A DNA stretch of 64,000 nt from Rostratula benghalensis (Eukaryota > Chordata > Aves > Charadriiformes > Rostratulidae): positions 1,572,426 to 1,636,425 of the forward strand of contig VXAI01000082.1 of assembly GCA_013399305.1 (NCBI GenBank). The letters are read 5' to 3'. The notes beneath the pieces were generated by a model. That model ran no database searches and was not told the origin of the DNA. It was given only the letters and a program-made list of their open reading frames with translations. This document shows positions 14,936-28,914 of the stretch, one piece after another (the first letter of the stretch is position 1; every line of letters begins with the position of its first letter). A program made the position numbers and the translations under genes.

Positions 14936-15776
14936 ACGTACAAGTCCAAAAGGCAGAGAACGTTACAACAGCCGCATGGAAACAAATGACATATTATAAC
15001 GGGGATGCAGTCACAGGACTATGTGTAACACTGTCACAGCTAAACACCAATAGCTTCTGGTAAAATTAGTTCTGTGTGCTACTTCAGTAAAAGTATAAAG
15101 AAGCATATTCAAAAGCCAACGAGCACAAAGAAAACATAGTCATGACTATTCACAATAGTGAATTCTGTACTGAATGTGTGAACAGGACAAGAGTTAGGCA
15201 AAATACAAGCAGCCTCCCTTTGCCTGGGATCTTTGTAGTGACACAAGCCAAGCAATCTAAACAGAAAATGCCTGTCTGTGCTAGGAGGAGGGGAAGAAAT
15301 AATACCCCACAAAAACAGAAACTGCTTTCCTCATATAAGAATGGTAACTTTTGACAACATTTGGCACCGCAAGTTCAAAGGGCTATTTTATCTGCATTGT
15401 AAATACAGACTCAGAGATTTTTACAGTATTCCTGTCTCCATGCTATTGCTTTTTGTGCCATTAATGGCATTTAAATTATAGACCTACTTCAGCCATGTAG
15501 TCAAAACACCACATCACCAATAAGACACTGTATTATAATGTCAGTGTTTTTTAACTGTTCTTTCATATACTGTACTTCTTGTCAATCACCCTCTTTCTCT
15601 GCCAAAGAAGAGATACAAGAGACGAGTCTATCTTTAGACTCCACTGAAATTTCTTGCTCAGGCGGCTGCAATACTTCATTCATCACATAGCCAAGCCTCC
15701 TGCTTACACCAAGAAAATTTTTAGAGCTACAAATAGTACAGAGCCAGATAAAAAACTTTTATGGAGAATTTAAAAT

Positions 15777-15832
15777 GAAAATACAGGGTACAGCTAGGGA
15801 GTCAGAAAATACAGGGTACAGCTAGGGAGTCA
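15777..15832. repeat. 28-bp perfect tandem duplication
   Basis: The unit starting GAAAATACAGGGTACAGCTA occurs at 15777-15804 and again at 15805-15832, identical at all 28 positions. No relation to a known mobile element is seen, so a recent local duplication is the simplest reading. Confidence 0.95.
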
Positions 15833-15890
15833 GACAGAAATACTCTTAATTAAAGAGACTAACTTCTACACTAGATCAGGTGAGATTTTT

Positions 15891-15957
15891 CATTTCTTTT
15901 GGTTTGTGTGGGGGTTTTTTTGTTTGTTTGTTTTGGGGTTTTTTTTGGTTTTTTCCA
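15891..15957 (+). repeat. G/T-rich low-complexity tract
   Basis: T runs alternating with GG-GGGGG, including (GTTT)3, all purines being G on this strand. It ends just left of the palindrome pair at 15988. Confidence 0.85.
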
Positions 15958-15987
15958 CTTTCAGGAAAATAATCCAGAGGCTGAAAC

Positions 15988-16029
15988 ACTGCTTTCCAGA
16001 AAGCAGTAAAAAGCTGTACATATGTACAG
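15988..16029. repeat. Two adjacent perfect palindromes
   Basis: First: ACTGCTTTC, CA, GAAAGCAGT (15988-16007), 9-bp arms, with TTCCAGAA at the centre. Second: CTGTACATATGTACAG (16014-16029), a perfect 16-bp palindrome. Six bases separate them. Confidence 0.9.
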
Positions 16030-17244
16030 TTATTCACAATAACAAATATTGATTAAATAACTTGCATTTTGAGAGCAATTTAGAAGAGAATTAATTCAAA
16101 TCTCTAAACAACTGGGTGACAAAATCTGAGACATTTCTCCTTCTAAATAATTTTTAAAGAGAGGGTAGACTAGTCACATGAAGCCAGTAACAGAGCTAGG
16201 TACTGAATCCAGATTTTTGGCCTGCATTTAAAACTTTTTTTCATCTCAAAAGCAAAAAAAAAGCTGCTTCAATGTCACAAAACTGCATTCTGGGGGCACC
16301 TGTTCTTATAAACTCATCTCCTGCTTACAGGCCTCAAACAGCCAGGTCCACTTATGGTGAAAGGATTTATTTATCTAAGGTAGAATTTTCAAGATTTCAC
16401 AGTTTCCTATTTTCTGCAATGCAAAGTACATGCTGTTCATCAGTCCATTAACTTTTTTGAACATGTTCTAACCTTGCCAAGATTATCTAGCACAACTGAA
16501 AATATTCAACAGTCCAACCGGACTTTTACAAGTGTTTCCACTAGGTGGGGGTGAGGAGGGTGAGAGTAAACAGCGTAAAATTATTTTTTAAAATGAGGAA
16601 ATTATTTTACCTTTTTCCTAAATCAAAATAATATTTTATATTTCAAGAGTGAGCTAGCTTCTTTATTTCTTTAGTTTTTTCCCTGCACTCAATTTTCAAC
16701 ATCATCCAAAGCTACAATGATTTGGCATTGGTAGTAGAGTATGAAAGCAAAATAAAAATCTGCCCAGCTATTCACTCACTCCTCACAGTTTAACATCTAC
16801 AACAAAAACTCCAGCACGCTATAAGCACCAGAAAAAGTTATGCACACATGTGAATATGCCCATTATAATTTATTATTTTTTTTCTAAAATGTCAATAGTA
16901 AAAAATATATATTTGTTATTTCTGACCTTTAGGACACAAAGCTCAGAGCATCCTTAGGATATAAAAGTTCTTCTCAAACAGCTGACAAAAAACTTGTAGA
17001 TCTACTTTAAAATCTGAAACATCAGAAGTGCCCCTAAAGTAGTTCCATCAAGCCTCATAGATACATATACTCACAAATGACTGAAAACAGAGAGACTCCT
17101 GAAATAAGTGAGGTCAAAGGGGACATCAGTACTTCACATAGTAAAAAGCCCTGCTCAAACCAGAGCAAAATCTGGAATTACACTGTGCTGGGTGCCTTGT
17201 CCAATCAATTTTTAAACATCACAACGAATGGAGATAGCAGTCTC

Positions 17245-17260
17245 TGCTGACATGTCAGCA
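17245..17260. promoter_or_regulatory. 16-bp perfect palindrome, MARE-like half-sites
   Basis: TGCTGACATGTCAGCA is fully symmetric. The outer TGCTGA/TCAGCA halves equal those of Maf recognition elements (TGCTGAC(G)TCAGCA), but the centre is two bases longer than the CRE-type MARE. Whether Maf dimers accept this spacing here is unknown. The palindrome itself is certain; the function is a guess. Confidence 0.45.
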
Positions 17261-19807
17261 ATAATCTGAGACAAAACTCTACATGTTTATTCAATAACAA
17301 CTCTATGTACAGATTTAAATAATCTGCCAATGATTAAAGTGGAAGGACACATATGTTTTAGCTATAGATTTTAACTGATCTTCATGATTTATGGTCTTCG
17401 TCGTAAAAAGAACTAGCTGTGGCATGTCAGATAGTACCCAATGGTTACTCATCGTAAACGATCTCAATTTAGTCTAGACTGTTACATAATGGTGTATTAA
17501 ATGATTTAGTTACGATCACTGAATCACTGATGGCTAGTATGGATGATCCTTTGAAGATACTTTTAGTTTTTGAGTTGTTTTAATCTGACCACATTAATCA
17601 ATGCCTTACTAATATTTAGTTTCTTTTAAATTAATGTCATTCACTAGACGCTCTTCAGAAGCTGGTGCAGTCAGCCTGGAGTGGATTCCTTCTGAGTACT
17701 GATGATTTGATCTGAAATTCCTCCTTGCACATAAGTAACTAGTCTTTTCTAGATTCAATTCTAAACATCAGCATAAAAGTTCCTACTTAACTTCACTGAG
17801 AGCAAAGTAATGTTTGGCCCTTCTGAAAACCTACTTTGAGCTTTCATACTTTTTAGCCCAAAGCTACCCATAGAAGAAATCACTCTTTATAAGTGAATAT
17901 GACAAACCTCTGTAAGTATCTATTAAAATATACTAGGCTTGATTGCAGAAGATCTCTAGTTCTTAAGTAAAGAATTTGCCTCCTTTTGTTGGTTTGATAA
18001 AGATTTTGATCACTGGCCTTTAAAATAAGGGTAAAAATACTACAAATTCTCTTCAAACATCTGCTTGAAAAGATGCGGTATTACATTACAAAGATTTAAT
18101 TAATGCCTGACTGCTAGCTGGCTGTAATTTGTGTTTCAGGTCCAAAATGAAAGACCTTACACTGGGAAACACTAGGATACCTTCCCCTCTATTCCTGCTC
18201 TAAACTGAGAAGTCAGGTCCATTTTCAAGATTTCTGATATGTCCCTGTTGACATCATCAATAGAAACTCACTGATTATTATGACGGAATAGGGAAAAAAC
18301 CCTTCATTTAAACACAAGTCAAAAGTAAGTGAGAATGAACTTTACCCTCTGTTTTCCTTCTTACAAACCACAAGTCTCAAATTACACTATATTTTCATAT
18401 CTTCTTCCTTTTTAAATTAAAAAAAATACTATTTATTATTCATCATAGTATGTATCAAAATTAAATAGGTATACTACTTTTCCAGTACATGTATGCTTCA
18501 ATACTTGTATAGAAAGACACAAAATTAAATGCTTAAGTCAGTAAATTTTCAAGCAGATATTATTTATGGAGTGCTGATGGAAACAAGCCTTTACAAAAAA
18601 ACATGCAAAAATATTTTGGTTTGCTTCTCAACTACATAGAATTTTTTTGCTCTGGGAGGTCCAGCAAACAGACAAAAATACTTGACGCTGTAAATTCCTT
18701 TTTCACTCTTTACCATCAAAAAGTTCTACTATGCTTGTGTCTCAAAGATCCCCTTTTATTCACATCTGCTTACATTTAGTTATGTTCAATGACCATTTGC
18801 TCATTTGCTTTACCTATTTCAGATATATTTTTCTGCTTTCTCTAAATAAATTCCTTGCTGCCTTCCATTTTTCAGCTTGCATGCAAGGGTCGTGCAATTA
18901 TCTGCAATACCAAATCTCTATATTCAAAAATCTTCCCACACATATTTAATTATTGCTTGCATAGGCAAGTAACGGCCATCTGCATTCAGAAACATGTGAT
19001 GGGACTGAAGAGGACAATGAGATAGAAACTATCTGCTCACTCTGGGCTTTTCACTAGTCATCAGCACTCAGATTCATAACACTGTAGAGAAACTGTTAAC
19101 AGGGTTACTGTACTTATGATATTTAAATACTGCTGTAGATTTAATGATATGAAAATTTAAAAAATTAAAATAAAATTTAAGCTACCACAGTAGAGAGTTT
19201 CTGTATCAGTTTGATAACTACTTTCATAATCAGAAAATTTGCCATAAATACTCCCTGGATTGACAATGAATTAACATAATCTGTGAACTATTTTGCTGAG
19301 CTCATCCAGAGACCTCTTTTTAAGCTGCAAATTTCAGACACATTTTTAATCATGTGCCTGACAGTTAAAACATTTCCATTTTCATTAGTAAGTATGTAAC
19401 TCTGATTTGAAGGAAATATGGAGGGACAAACTTCAGGAAGGAAACCAAAACCAGACCAAAACCCATAAAACATCTAGGCCAGCATTCTGGATCTAAAACA
19501 AAAATGCCACTATTGACTGATCACATCTCAAGTGAATATCCATGACAAGTTTAACAAGGAATTGTATAAACCGTGTACTGAGGTATCTGCAGTTTATAAT
19601 TACCAACTTGTCAAAAGCCACAGACACATAAACCTTTGCGATGCAATCTACATCACCACAGTTCACAACAGAATAGCTCCTGAGGCTATTATTTCTCCTT
19701 TTCCCTCTTTGTAGTGCATTTCTGAACCAAGTTTCTGAGCTTTATCATTACTGTTGAGTTGGAAGCATGCTTCTTTTGCAAACTAGTATTCCCCCACAAA
19801 CACTTCA

Positions 19808-19825
19808 CCCCCCCACCCCCCTCCC
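19808..19825 (-). other. Candidate G-quadruplex (minus strand)
   Basis: C7-A-C6-T-C3 on +. Splitting the C7 gives four runs with single-base loops, the most stable loop class. Confidence 0.5.
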
Positions 19826-20532
19826 AAATGGAAAATGTAAGACAGAGCTGCAGTGGTGGGAAAAGAAACAGGGAGGGTGAGGGGCTGAAATACACAATCA
19901 GAAACAGTAGTTCTACCAGACCTGTATTACACAGCATCCATCTGAGTCATAACAGCTCTTCAATGGCACCTTTTCATAAGCTATTGCACACCACACCTCT
20001 CACAAGAATAGGCATGTTTTCCATGTTTCTGCACTCTGAGTCTCACATTACACAAGAAATATTGTTCTCCTTTGTCTCAAATTAGTGAATGAAAAAAATC
20101 AAATGAAAGGCAGCAAGATTCATATTATAACATATTTTTACAATGAGTTTTTTCAAGTATACCCAAAGGCACCTAGAGAGGAGTATCCAAATTATTTTAA
20201 ATTATCTGCACTTCTGACTAATAAACAAAAAATATCAGCAAAAGGTTTCAGTAACAAAGTAGTCTAACAACATAGTCAAGCAGGTGAAAATGGATAAGAA
20301 AGCTCAAAACACACAGTTAACTCCTCTCAAAGTCAACTGGAAAGGAAAATCCCTTCTCAGAAAATCACCATCTAAAAAGGAAAATCCCCCTTTTTAAGAC
20401 AGAATCTAGGTGATGTACTCAGAGTAGAAAACTGCATAGCACTTTTAAAGGTTCAACTTTGCAGATACACAAGGCTTAGGAACCCCATACGTTGAAGGTG
20501 CAACATAACATTTTCAAAATAAAGGTTATAAA

Positions 20533-20602
20533 AGGTTTGTTTTGGTTTGGTGGGGACTTTTTTGTTTTGGTTTGGGTTTCTTTGTTTGGTTGATTTGTTT
20601 AA
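20533..20602 (+). repeat. G/T-rich low-complexity tract
   Basis: Imperfect (GGTTT)n array with GGTTTG and GGTTTGG units, strongly strand-asymmetric. Confidence 0.85.
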
Positions 20603-23160
20603 AAAAATAATAGGAGAAATACTGCTTTGATGGTTATAGGTTACTCCCATTAGTAATTCTCCATATTAATAATCTTAAAATCAATAAAACTCTCAAAGCT
20701 GTTTTCCATTGTTTTAACTCCAGAAAAGAACTTGTAAGATATAATGAGCTTTCTGTTTTCATCTGGGCCATCTGACTATTTGCTGGCAGTGCAATAAATA
20801 GAAATAAACTCTGCAGTTTGGTACATATGAATATAATTTTCTTTTATCTTCTTAGGTTTACTTTCTGTGTGGTTTAGCTAAAAGCTAATTTGCATAATAA
20901 AAGTCCTTCTCAGACCCTCAAATTCATATGCTAACATTTTCAGCTATCAAAGTCATATGCATAAATACTGGGTTCATACATTAGACTTCTAGAATTAGAA
21001 GTTGAAGCTAAACCCTTTTATAACAGGAACAGACTTTGTGGTTCTGGTTTACCTGTTAAGCTTCTTCCTGGAGAACTATCCAGCTGGAGAATATATATCC
21101 TGTGTACAGATTTCTTGGCTGTGCCGTGTCACACGTCACTCAGAAGCTGTCATTTCAGCAGAAGGAGCGATATCAAGTCAAGCCTAAGAACAAAGAGAAC
21201 ATCAAGCAAGGAATGTATTAGCCTCTTAGTTTAGGACAAGAAGAGGCAACCAAACCCCACAATAATTGCATCCATTTCCTAATTGAGGGGGAAGGGAAGA
21301 AAGAAGGGGAAACCCTAAAGATGGGTTAGAGCAAACAAAGGACTGAAGTTGTAAAAACAATAAATATTGTGATTATTTTCCAAGCATCTATACCTAAAAT
21401 ATCTATAGGGATTTATATCTAGGCAGCAGCTACACATATCGCTTAAAGAACTACCCACATAAAAGGACTCTTAGAAGTCAGCAGGTTGATGAGAGTGCTT
21501 CTAAATTAAAAGGGGAAATAGTGAAAGCCACAGGTCTAGAACTTCAGCCTTGAATCTTTGTATTTCATGTTGCTGCTACTATAGCAATATGACCATGAAC
21601 TCTCTCCCGGAGTGTGGTCCTGAAAACACTCCTCTCTAACTGGCAAAGGAGAAGGCACTTTTATTGCCTCCCTCTCAAGGTACATCTTACCCATCCAAGG
21701 CATTGAAGACCTAGATTCAAATTCCAGCTTTATTGATGGGGTTTTGAACCCAAATCCCTTCCCCCATACCTACAACTACATATTCTGATTGAGAGATGCT
21801 CTCAAATGCCTCCTCAATAAGCTTTCACAATTTGCAAAGAGCAGTTAAATATTCAGTTGGCAATAGGGAATATGCCTAGCTACAGCTCGATAATTGAGAC
21901 ATGGACTTCCCTCATCTTTAGGATATGCTCCGATGAATGTTCATAGGAGCAGAAAGCACAGGGGAAGGGAACTGGATGCTCCTTCAGCCTGTTGTGCAAG
22001 ACATGCTGAAGTGAGGTCAGCAGGGCACTTCTGCAGAGGGGTGCTCAGTGCCAGCCTGGTCTAAGCAACAGGGCAGCTGCCAGCATCTGGAAGCTATTTT
22101 GGTGGCCACAGGCTTTGAGCACCTCCATAGTGAGACAATCACTGAATAGCATGTCTTGAGAATTGACATTGTAAATTTTGGTACTATGTGCTAGTTAAGC
22201 CAGCTGCGGAACATATTTTAAGCAAAATAATGCAGCTTGATCAGATTTACACTAGGGTAATTTTGTAATGATTATTTTAAATACTTACTAAAAAATTATT
22301 TGCATATTCTAAGTGTGATTGGAAAATTCATTCTATTTGTTCTTATACAATGAAATGGCCCTTGATATTTTTAGGAAGGTCCCTTGATTCTATAAAAAAA
22401 CTGGAAATGCCACAAAGATGCATTTACAGTTGTGAAAAGGATTTGTTTGCACATTAGCTTCAGCATTACTTTTTCTGATTAATATTACACTGGTTTAATT
22501 TCCACTACACCAACTCTGTACAGACATCATCTGGTTGGTGAAAGCTGGAGGAAGCTGAACTGCTGTATAGGTACTCTGCTGTTTGGCATTCTGTACACAT
22601 GCAAGGCAGTGTGATGTTGATATTTACACTTGATTGGCAGCAAAATCCTTTGTTTAAAATAGAAGAATTTCTAAATTCACTAAATTTAAGTCTTGGCAAG
22701 TGATGAGCTGAATGACAAGTACCATGGTAGCTGAACATAAAGGCATTACATGGAATATAAGATAATAGAAGGAAATAAAATAGGACTTTGCTACCATTTG
22801 AGACTAGAGACCAGTTTAACCCTGCAGGATGGCGAGATATTTGTTATGTAACATCAACTTCAGGTGGCATTTTTAAATCCTGCCATCTTTTCACCAAAGA
22901 AAAGAACATTAGACTTCTACAGACTCTGAGAGACAGGGAGTGGAGCCAGCAGTGATATTTAGCATAGAGTGACTGATTTCTGGCATCTTCTAACTTCTCT
23001 GCATCGGGAATCTGGCAGCCTGGTAGGTGCTTTTAAAAGATGCTGATTGAATAGTTGATACTAGTGCTATACAAAGGCTCAAAACAACACAAGAAAGAAT
23101 GAGAAAGAGTAGGTTTTAAGCCCCAAAATTGCATTAGTTTTTCCATTTTCTTTCTTTTCC

Positions 23161-23198
23161 TTTTTTTTTTTTTTGTTTTGTTTTGTTCTTTGTTTTTA
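23161..23198. repeat. T14 plus (GTTTT)n tract
   Basis: Fourteen T followed by GTTTTGTTTTGTTC. Simple-sequence DNA. Confidence 0.9.
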
Positions 23199-24512
23199 CA
23201 AGAGAATGGGAAAGAAAATACTGGGCAGAATGCCAAAGACATTGTTCATCATTCAGCCTCTGACTATGCATCTCAGACAAACATCTAATATATACCAAAC
23301 ATTTTAGACACAAAGAAGCCATAATTCAAGAAAGACTGTTAGTTCTGAATTTTCATGACACACCATATAATCTGCAAAATACAATTTTTTTTTCCAATAA
23401 AACTACCCTGTTTCCTTCAGAATTTCAAAACTCCGAGTGTTTGTAATTGAAAAGACAGTGAATTTGTACTTATTCACTACCCTTATAAGAATTTTTGAAC
23501 TATAGAAGCTAATTCATCACCACCAGCTTTGTATGAAAAACTGCTGATGATTTGAGAAAAGCAGCCATGTTTTGCTGCTGAATGTCAAAATGGAATCAAT
23601 TGATGAGAAGTACAAGCTTTCAAATCTTGTGTACTGTAAAATTTTGCAGAAATGTATTTACTTATCATTATAAAATCATATTTACAGAATTAGACACTGG
23701 GAAATGAGAAAGGAAAATGAATAAGGTTTATTAATGTCCTCAGTAGAGGAGAAAAGGGTGTTGAAAGAGGAAAAGCAAAAAATCTTACTGGACTATACCA
23801 GGCAAGCAAGCACGCTCTCTCTAATTCAGAACTTTTTTTCCAATTTGCACCGTGAAACTTTCTTTCTATTTGTCTGAAGTCACCTGAAACATGCTTTATT
23901 AGCTAATCCCTTCACATCTGGTTTACTCACCATGGGCCCAACCAAAGCAAGGATATTTAAATTTGTAAATGCAAGGGAGACCTGGTTGCCTGTTTATTTT
24001 AATTGTATTTCAAAGTTTTTTCTTTTAAAGAAGTCTTACATTCTCTTCTCCCTAGATATTTAGGGGGTTTTAGACTACACATTTTTCACTTGATTTGATT
24101 ATACAAGAGTATGAAGGACATATTTTCCACAGCATAGTTGATATCTGAACATTAGCAAGTCAATATTTGATCTGGCATGAATAAAAGTGTCCAAGTGGGA
24201 AGGAATTTCGAGATTCAGATCTGAGCAAGAACTAAAATGAACCTAATAAACTGCAGGTAAAAGTCCAAACTGAAATTTGAAACTACTCTCAAAGTCAGCA
24301 CCTGCTATTTGAAGGTGCATTAAGCTCATTGGACGACTACAGATCAAAATGGAAGAGCAAGTAAAACAAAATTAGGTAATGGGAACAAACCAGAGAAATG
24401 TTCATAAAGGGGAAAAGAAAACTGAGACATCTACGAACAACCTACATCTTGGATGTCTGTTAATGGCTTCATATTCAACCAGATGTTATTAATTTGTAAT
24501 TGCTGCAAAGCC

Positions 24513-24531
24513 AAAAAAAAAAAAAAAAAAA
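24513..24531. repeat. A19 homopolymer
   Basis: Uninterrupted run of 19 A, the longest in the window. No retrogene or SINE body is seen to its left, so it is not taken as a retrotransposed poly(A) tail. Confidence 0.95.
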
Positions 24532-25071
24532 GGAAAAACTCACATCCAGCAAGTACTGGATTTATCAGTGTCAAAAGACAATTGTATTATGCAGGCAATC
24601 CAATATAATCATAAACAGCTGAAGGAGATTCTGATCCTGACCTTCGGGTAGCCAAAATAGGTGCTTGAGAGTAAGCATTGGAAAAAAAGTGAAGAACATA
24701 GGTGAGAGGAGGTGAGTGCCAAAAGTATTACAGGAATGAGGTAATTCTACCCTTACTTTTGATATTCAGGAGGAGTTTGTCATGACTACAGTAGCCCACT
24801 CCCTTTTTACACTGAATAATTCCCAGCATTTCTCTATCACTGCATCTCAGATACACAAATTGAAGACTTAAATTTCTAATCTTGCAAGTGTGGCCAGAGA
24901 GAAGGAAGGAGAGAGCAAGAAATACCAGTAAGTTTTCCCTCCTCTCTCCCTCACTAAATGGTACTTCTCTCTCTCAAATACCTGAGGAATTCACTACCTC
25001 TGCAACAGAAGGAAGGGAAGACTGAAAGGAAACAAATGATTTGTATACGCATCATAAGTTTTTCCTTTGTC

Positions 25072-25122
25072 TCAGGGTTTGGGGTTTTTTGTTTGTTTGT
25101 GGTGGTTGTTTGGTTTTTTTAA
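25072..25122 (+). repeat. G/T-rich low-complexity tract
   Basis: GGGTTTGGGG, T-runs and (GTTT)2 on the + strand, followed by an AT-rich stretch. Confidence 0.8.
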
Positions 25123-25479
25123 AATATAACTTTAAAATATATTTCATATGTTTATTTCTCAAATAACAGGGCTAAAATTGCAGTTCCACAGGAAAAAGTG
25201 ACCAGGATTTGTCACTCTGTTATTGCCTTAATGGATTGTATATATTAGAGAAGAGTCTACATCTTAGAAACCATTTGTCTTCAATTTCCTTCCAGTTTTG
25301 CCCTAGGAGAACTGGGGCAAATTACTAAGTTTTTTAACAGCTCTTTATTCTCCATCTTCACTTCACTGTGTCTTACTTTAGCAGTGCTGTGAACAGCATA
25401 TGACAACAATACTGAGCTATTATGCAAGACACTCAGGACACTCAGACTAGACCCTTATACACCAATTAAACATGATCCA

Positions 25480-25530
25480 CATTTCACGATGAGAAAAATA
25501 AGTTCCAGAGACTTGAACAGACAGATTATA
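25480..25530 (-). repeat. Weak MIR/L3-like core
   Basis: CATTTCACGATGAGAAAAAT, then AAGTTCCAGAGACTTGAACA, resembles the antisense MIR/L3 word order CATTTTACAGATGAGAAAACTGAGGC...GAGA. Only about 50 bp are legible. A plus-orientation lookalike near 25313 (GGGGCAAATTACTAAG) makes assignment doubtful. Confidence 0.25.
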
Positions 25531-28500
25531 TCCTTTTTTTTGGTCATATTATATTCTTCCTTCCATCCGATTCATTAATTTATTTCTTCCTCAGTCTCAT
25601 ATCTGTCTTCCACAGCCTTAAGGGACAGTATTTGGAACCTTGAACTAGTTTCAATCAGTGTCATGAGGTCAGCCATCACATGCATGGGACCAGCAAGATT
25701 AGAATGTATTTATCCCAAGTCTGAGTGCATTGCTCTATTCAGACAGCTATGCTGCCTACTACGTATCAGGTTGAATTGAAAACAAAAGTTATATTAAAAG
25801 ACAGCAGGATCATTATTTCTCCTTTCTGCCCCCATCCTCAAGTGCCTGAGGTCATTTTCCACAACAAAAATAAAAGCCCTTCTTGGAAGTGTTTTTGTGC
25901 TAAACAGCAGCGGTTAATTCCTTGCAACTAATTAGTTATTCAAGTGAAAGTATAATGATCCTCCAGCATGATTGAAAGTGCTTCAACTGAGTTTCCTGCT
26001 AACAGCATACTTCTAGAAAAGATGCAATAAATCAGCAGGGTTATGGAAATCTTTAAACAAAGCAAGTCCACGACAGGAACCCATTAAAGATATAGGCATG
26101 TAATATTTATGTACCTAGCTGACGTGCTTTTAACCTAGCACTTTCAGCTATAGCTTTTTAGCACCTGGGTCACATTCGCTAAGAATGAAATTCACCCTAT
26201 CTGCTAAAAGCCAGCATAATGTCTCTGCTTTAGGTGTTTGGAGTGCACAGTTACCACAGGATCCAAGTGATAGAGCCTATGCACCGACATGGAATTTCAT
26301 CCAGATTTTTCTAAAGAAAAATACAACCAGAACATATTTAAGCAGCAGAGGAATTTGAATCTGTCAGCCTCAAACTCCTTGATGACCCTTAACAAGAAAA
26401 TCAGTAGATATCAAAGCAAGACATTTTTTATAAATCCAAGAAGGTATTGATGCAGAAACAAAACTTCTCAGAACAGCCACTGTCACATACTGTTTTTCAA
26501 ATTATGATTTTTTGAATAACAGTAGTTCCTGACATAGTAATAGTGGAGCTCTAGAGATTTTTAGAGAATGTGCTGACTGCGTAAAATGCCATCCACTTAC
26601 TGAAAAAACTATTCACTTATTAGAGGTTTAATGTGTATTAGGTACTGCAGAAAAGCAGGACTGTTGTATAGAAACACATTTTGTTTATGTTTGAGCCTTC
26701 TGGATATTACAGACCTACAACTCTGATCCCCTTATGACTCCGAAAGGAAGAGACATGTCCTTTTCTTCCATCACATTAAATGATGTCTGCATGTGTATTT
26801 ACATGTACTTTTTAAAACACACATAAGCATCTGTGAAGCAAATGGAATGGTTTAATAATCTCCATTTCCTTTGACTATCTGTGCTTTCCCTCATCCCATT
26901 CACTCATTTACTTCATTGACATTCTCCCAGTCAGTCTTCCCACAGTTCTAAGAGATAGAATTTGGATTCACAAACAAGTTTAGTCAAGGTCCCAAACCCT
27001 GCTTTATTTCCTGGCCTACTCTTCCTTACTGCATCAGGTGGCTGCAAAAAGGGAAAACTCACTGCTGTAGGTCTGGAAAAAGGAAATTTTAGGAGGAGGT
27101 GTAGGAACTTCAGTTTCCTGGGACTCTGGGAGGGTGGAAGAAGCAAGAGGGCTATAAGAAATTAGCAGGAAAAGGGGATTTAAGGACAGGAAAAGAGACC
27201 AAACATCACTCCCCCTTCCGAGAAAATCATCTTTGCTCTCACCATACATTTTTTTGGCCAATAACCACTTTCAACTCACATTTTGTTGGAAAAATAAATT
27301 AGGAGTCTAGTTTAATTTTGTCAATAGAAAGTTTAAAGTGGTCACTGGAGCACAAAGTACTTTTCAAAGGGCAGCTGAGCTCAACAGGAACACGGAGGGG
27401 GATGTTGAGAGCGCCACAAAAATACAAGCAGCTTAAAAACATTCAGAGAACAGCATTTTTCAACAATAGACATAAGGCTTTAATAACAGTTTCTACAATC
27501 TTGTATCTATTTATTGTGTGTTATTTTTCATTAGTAGAATATATATTACTTAAAAATACCTTTGTCAGGGCAGAAAATAAGTAATTTGTGTGTTATAAAA
27601 AGAAAAACAACAACAGAAAACAGCAAACAAACTAGGTTTTTTGCTCCCTGACTACATGGAATTCTGCTTTGCATTTATTCTGTAAGTCATTGGATGCAGT
27701 ACAAGTAACTATACTGCAATGGGTTTCGCTATGCTAAATATTTAAACTGTGTGCCCAGTCCTTCGAAGACTGAGTTTATTCTATGTTCAGAGCTTTGTAG
27801 GGTTGAGTCAATAGCATATTTGTTTTGAATGGTTGTTCTTAGATAACAGTAAAAAATCCAAAACTTGTTTACATCATTTAACATGCCTAAAAGCTTAGCT
27901 TGAAACCCTGAAAAAAGACAACAAAACCCCCACCCAAAACAAGCAAACAGAAAACTGGAATTCTTTAGAATGGTCTTTGCCATTGAAAATAAGATGCAAA
28001 AAGAAGGTTTTGCTGAATCTGGATTAAAACCAGTTTTGTTTTTAAACCAGAGCAATTACTGGCATAAAAAGATTTCAATAAATTTCCTCTTCTCCCTGAA
28101 GGTAGCCACAAGCCTTTCTACTACCCCAGACTGCACATTGTAGTGATTGCAAGATAGGCGTGTCTTGTGGGTCCTACACAGTGTCCTTCATTTATCAGGG
28201 CACATGGAACGTGTGACAGAGTCAAAACAAAGCAAATCAGATAACTCCATCAGTCCTATGAAAACCTTGTTCCCATCTGAGCAGTACCTTCAGCTCTAAT
28301 AGACAGATGTTAGATTAGCTGTTTAGCAAATGCCCCTCTACTATTTTCTCAACTCATTGGTATCTTAAGAATAAGATTTCACCAACATGTACACACAGAC
28401 ACCTATGGAGTGTTCATCATACTCTCAAATTGCATTTTTCTAACTTCTGCAAAGTGTGGTGATATTTTTAGGAACAAAGATGAAGCATAATCTCTCATCT

Positions 28501-28914
28501 ATTTCAAATTACAAATGAAAAATACTGTATTTGCAACAAATAGATTTTCATGCAGAAATTTCACAAGGGAAAAAATGTAAGAATGCTAAAATACAAATAC
28601 AGTAAAAGAAATAATGCAAACAGGAAATTATTTACCACCCTTATTTTTTCAGAATTGCAGTTCTAGCTGAATGCTGTCTGCCTTTAGTTAGTATCCAGGA
28701 CTTTGTAATAAACACAGTATTTGAAAAAAACATACTTTTTTTTTCTTTTTTCCCCATATCTGCTTGCTACCTAGAAACCTGCTGATATTTTATCTGGAAG
28801 CAGACATGGAACCCAGAAAGGTGCCTCTTTTCCAGTGAAGACTGCTTCCCCTCTAAGGGCCTCGGGCATGGTGCTTCAAATGCTAATAGCTTGAGTTGGG
28901 TGCAATAGCCGTAT

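Larger units (their letters stand above)
10913..28914. other. Noncoding AT-rich DNA
   Basis: No gene recognised over 18 kb. Apart from the palindromes, G/T tracts, duplication and homopolymers listed separately, only polypurine patches (21281-21312, 24898-24922) stand out. Octamer-type ATTTGCAT sites occur at 20888 and near 22298, a density that chance can explain. Confidence 0.6.

Noticed and set aside
24495..24531. A19 run as the tail of a processed pseudogene or SINE
   Set aside because: No gene- or SINE-like body to the left and no visible flanking direct repeats.
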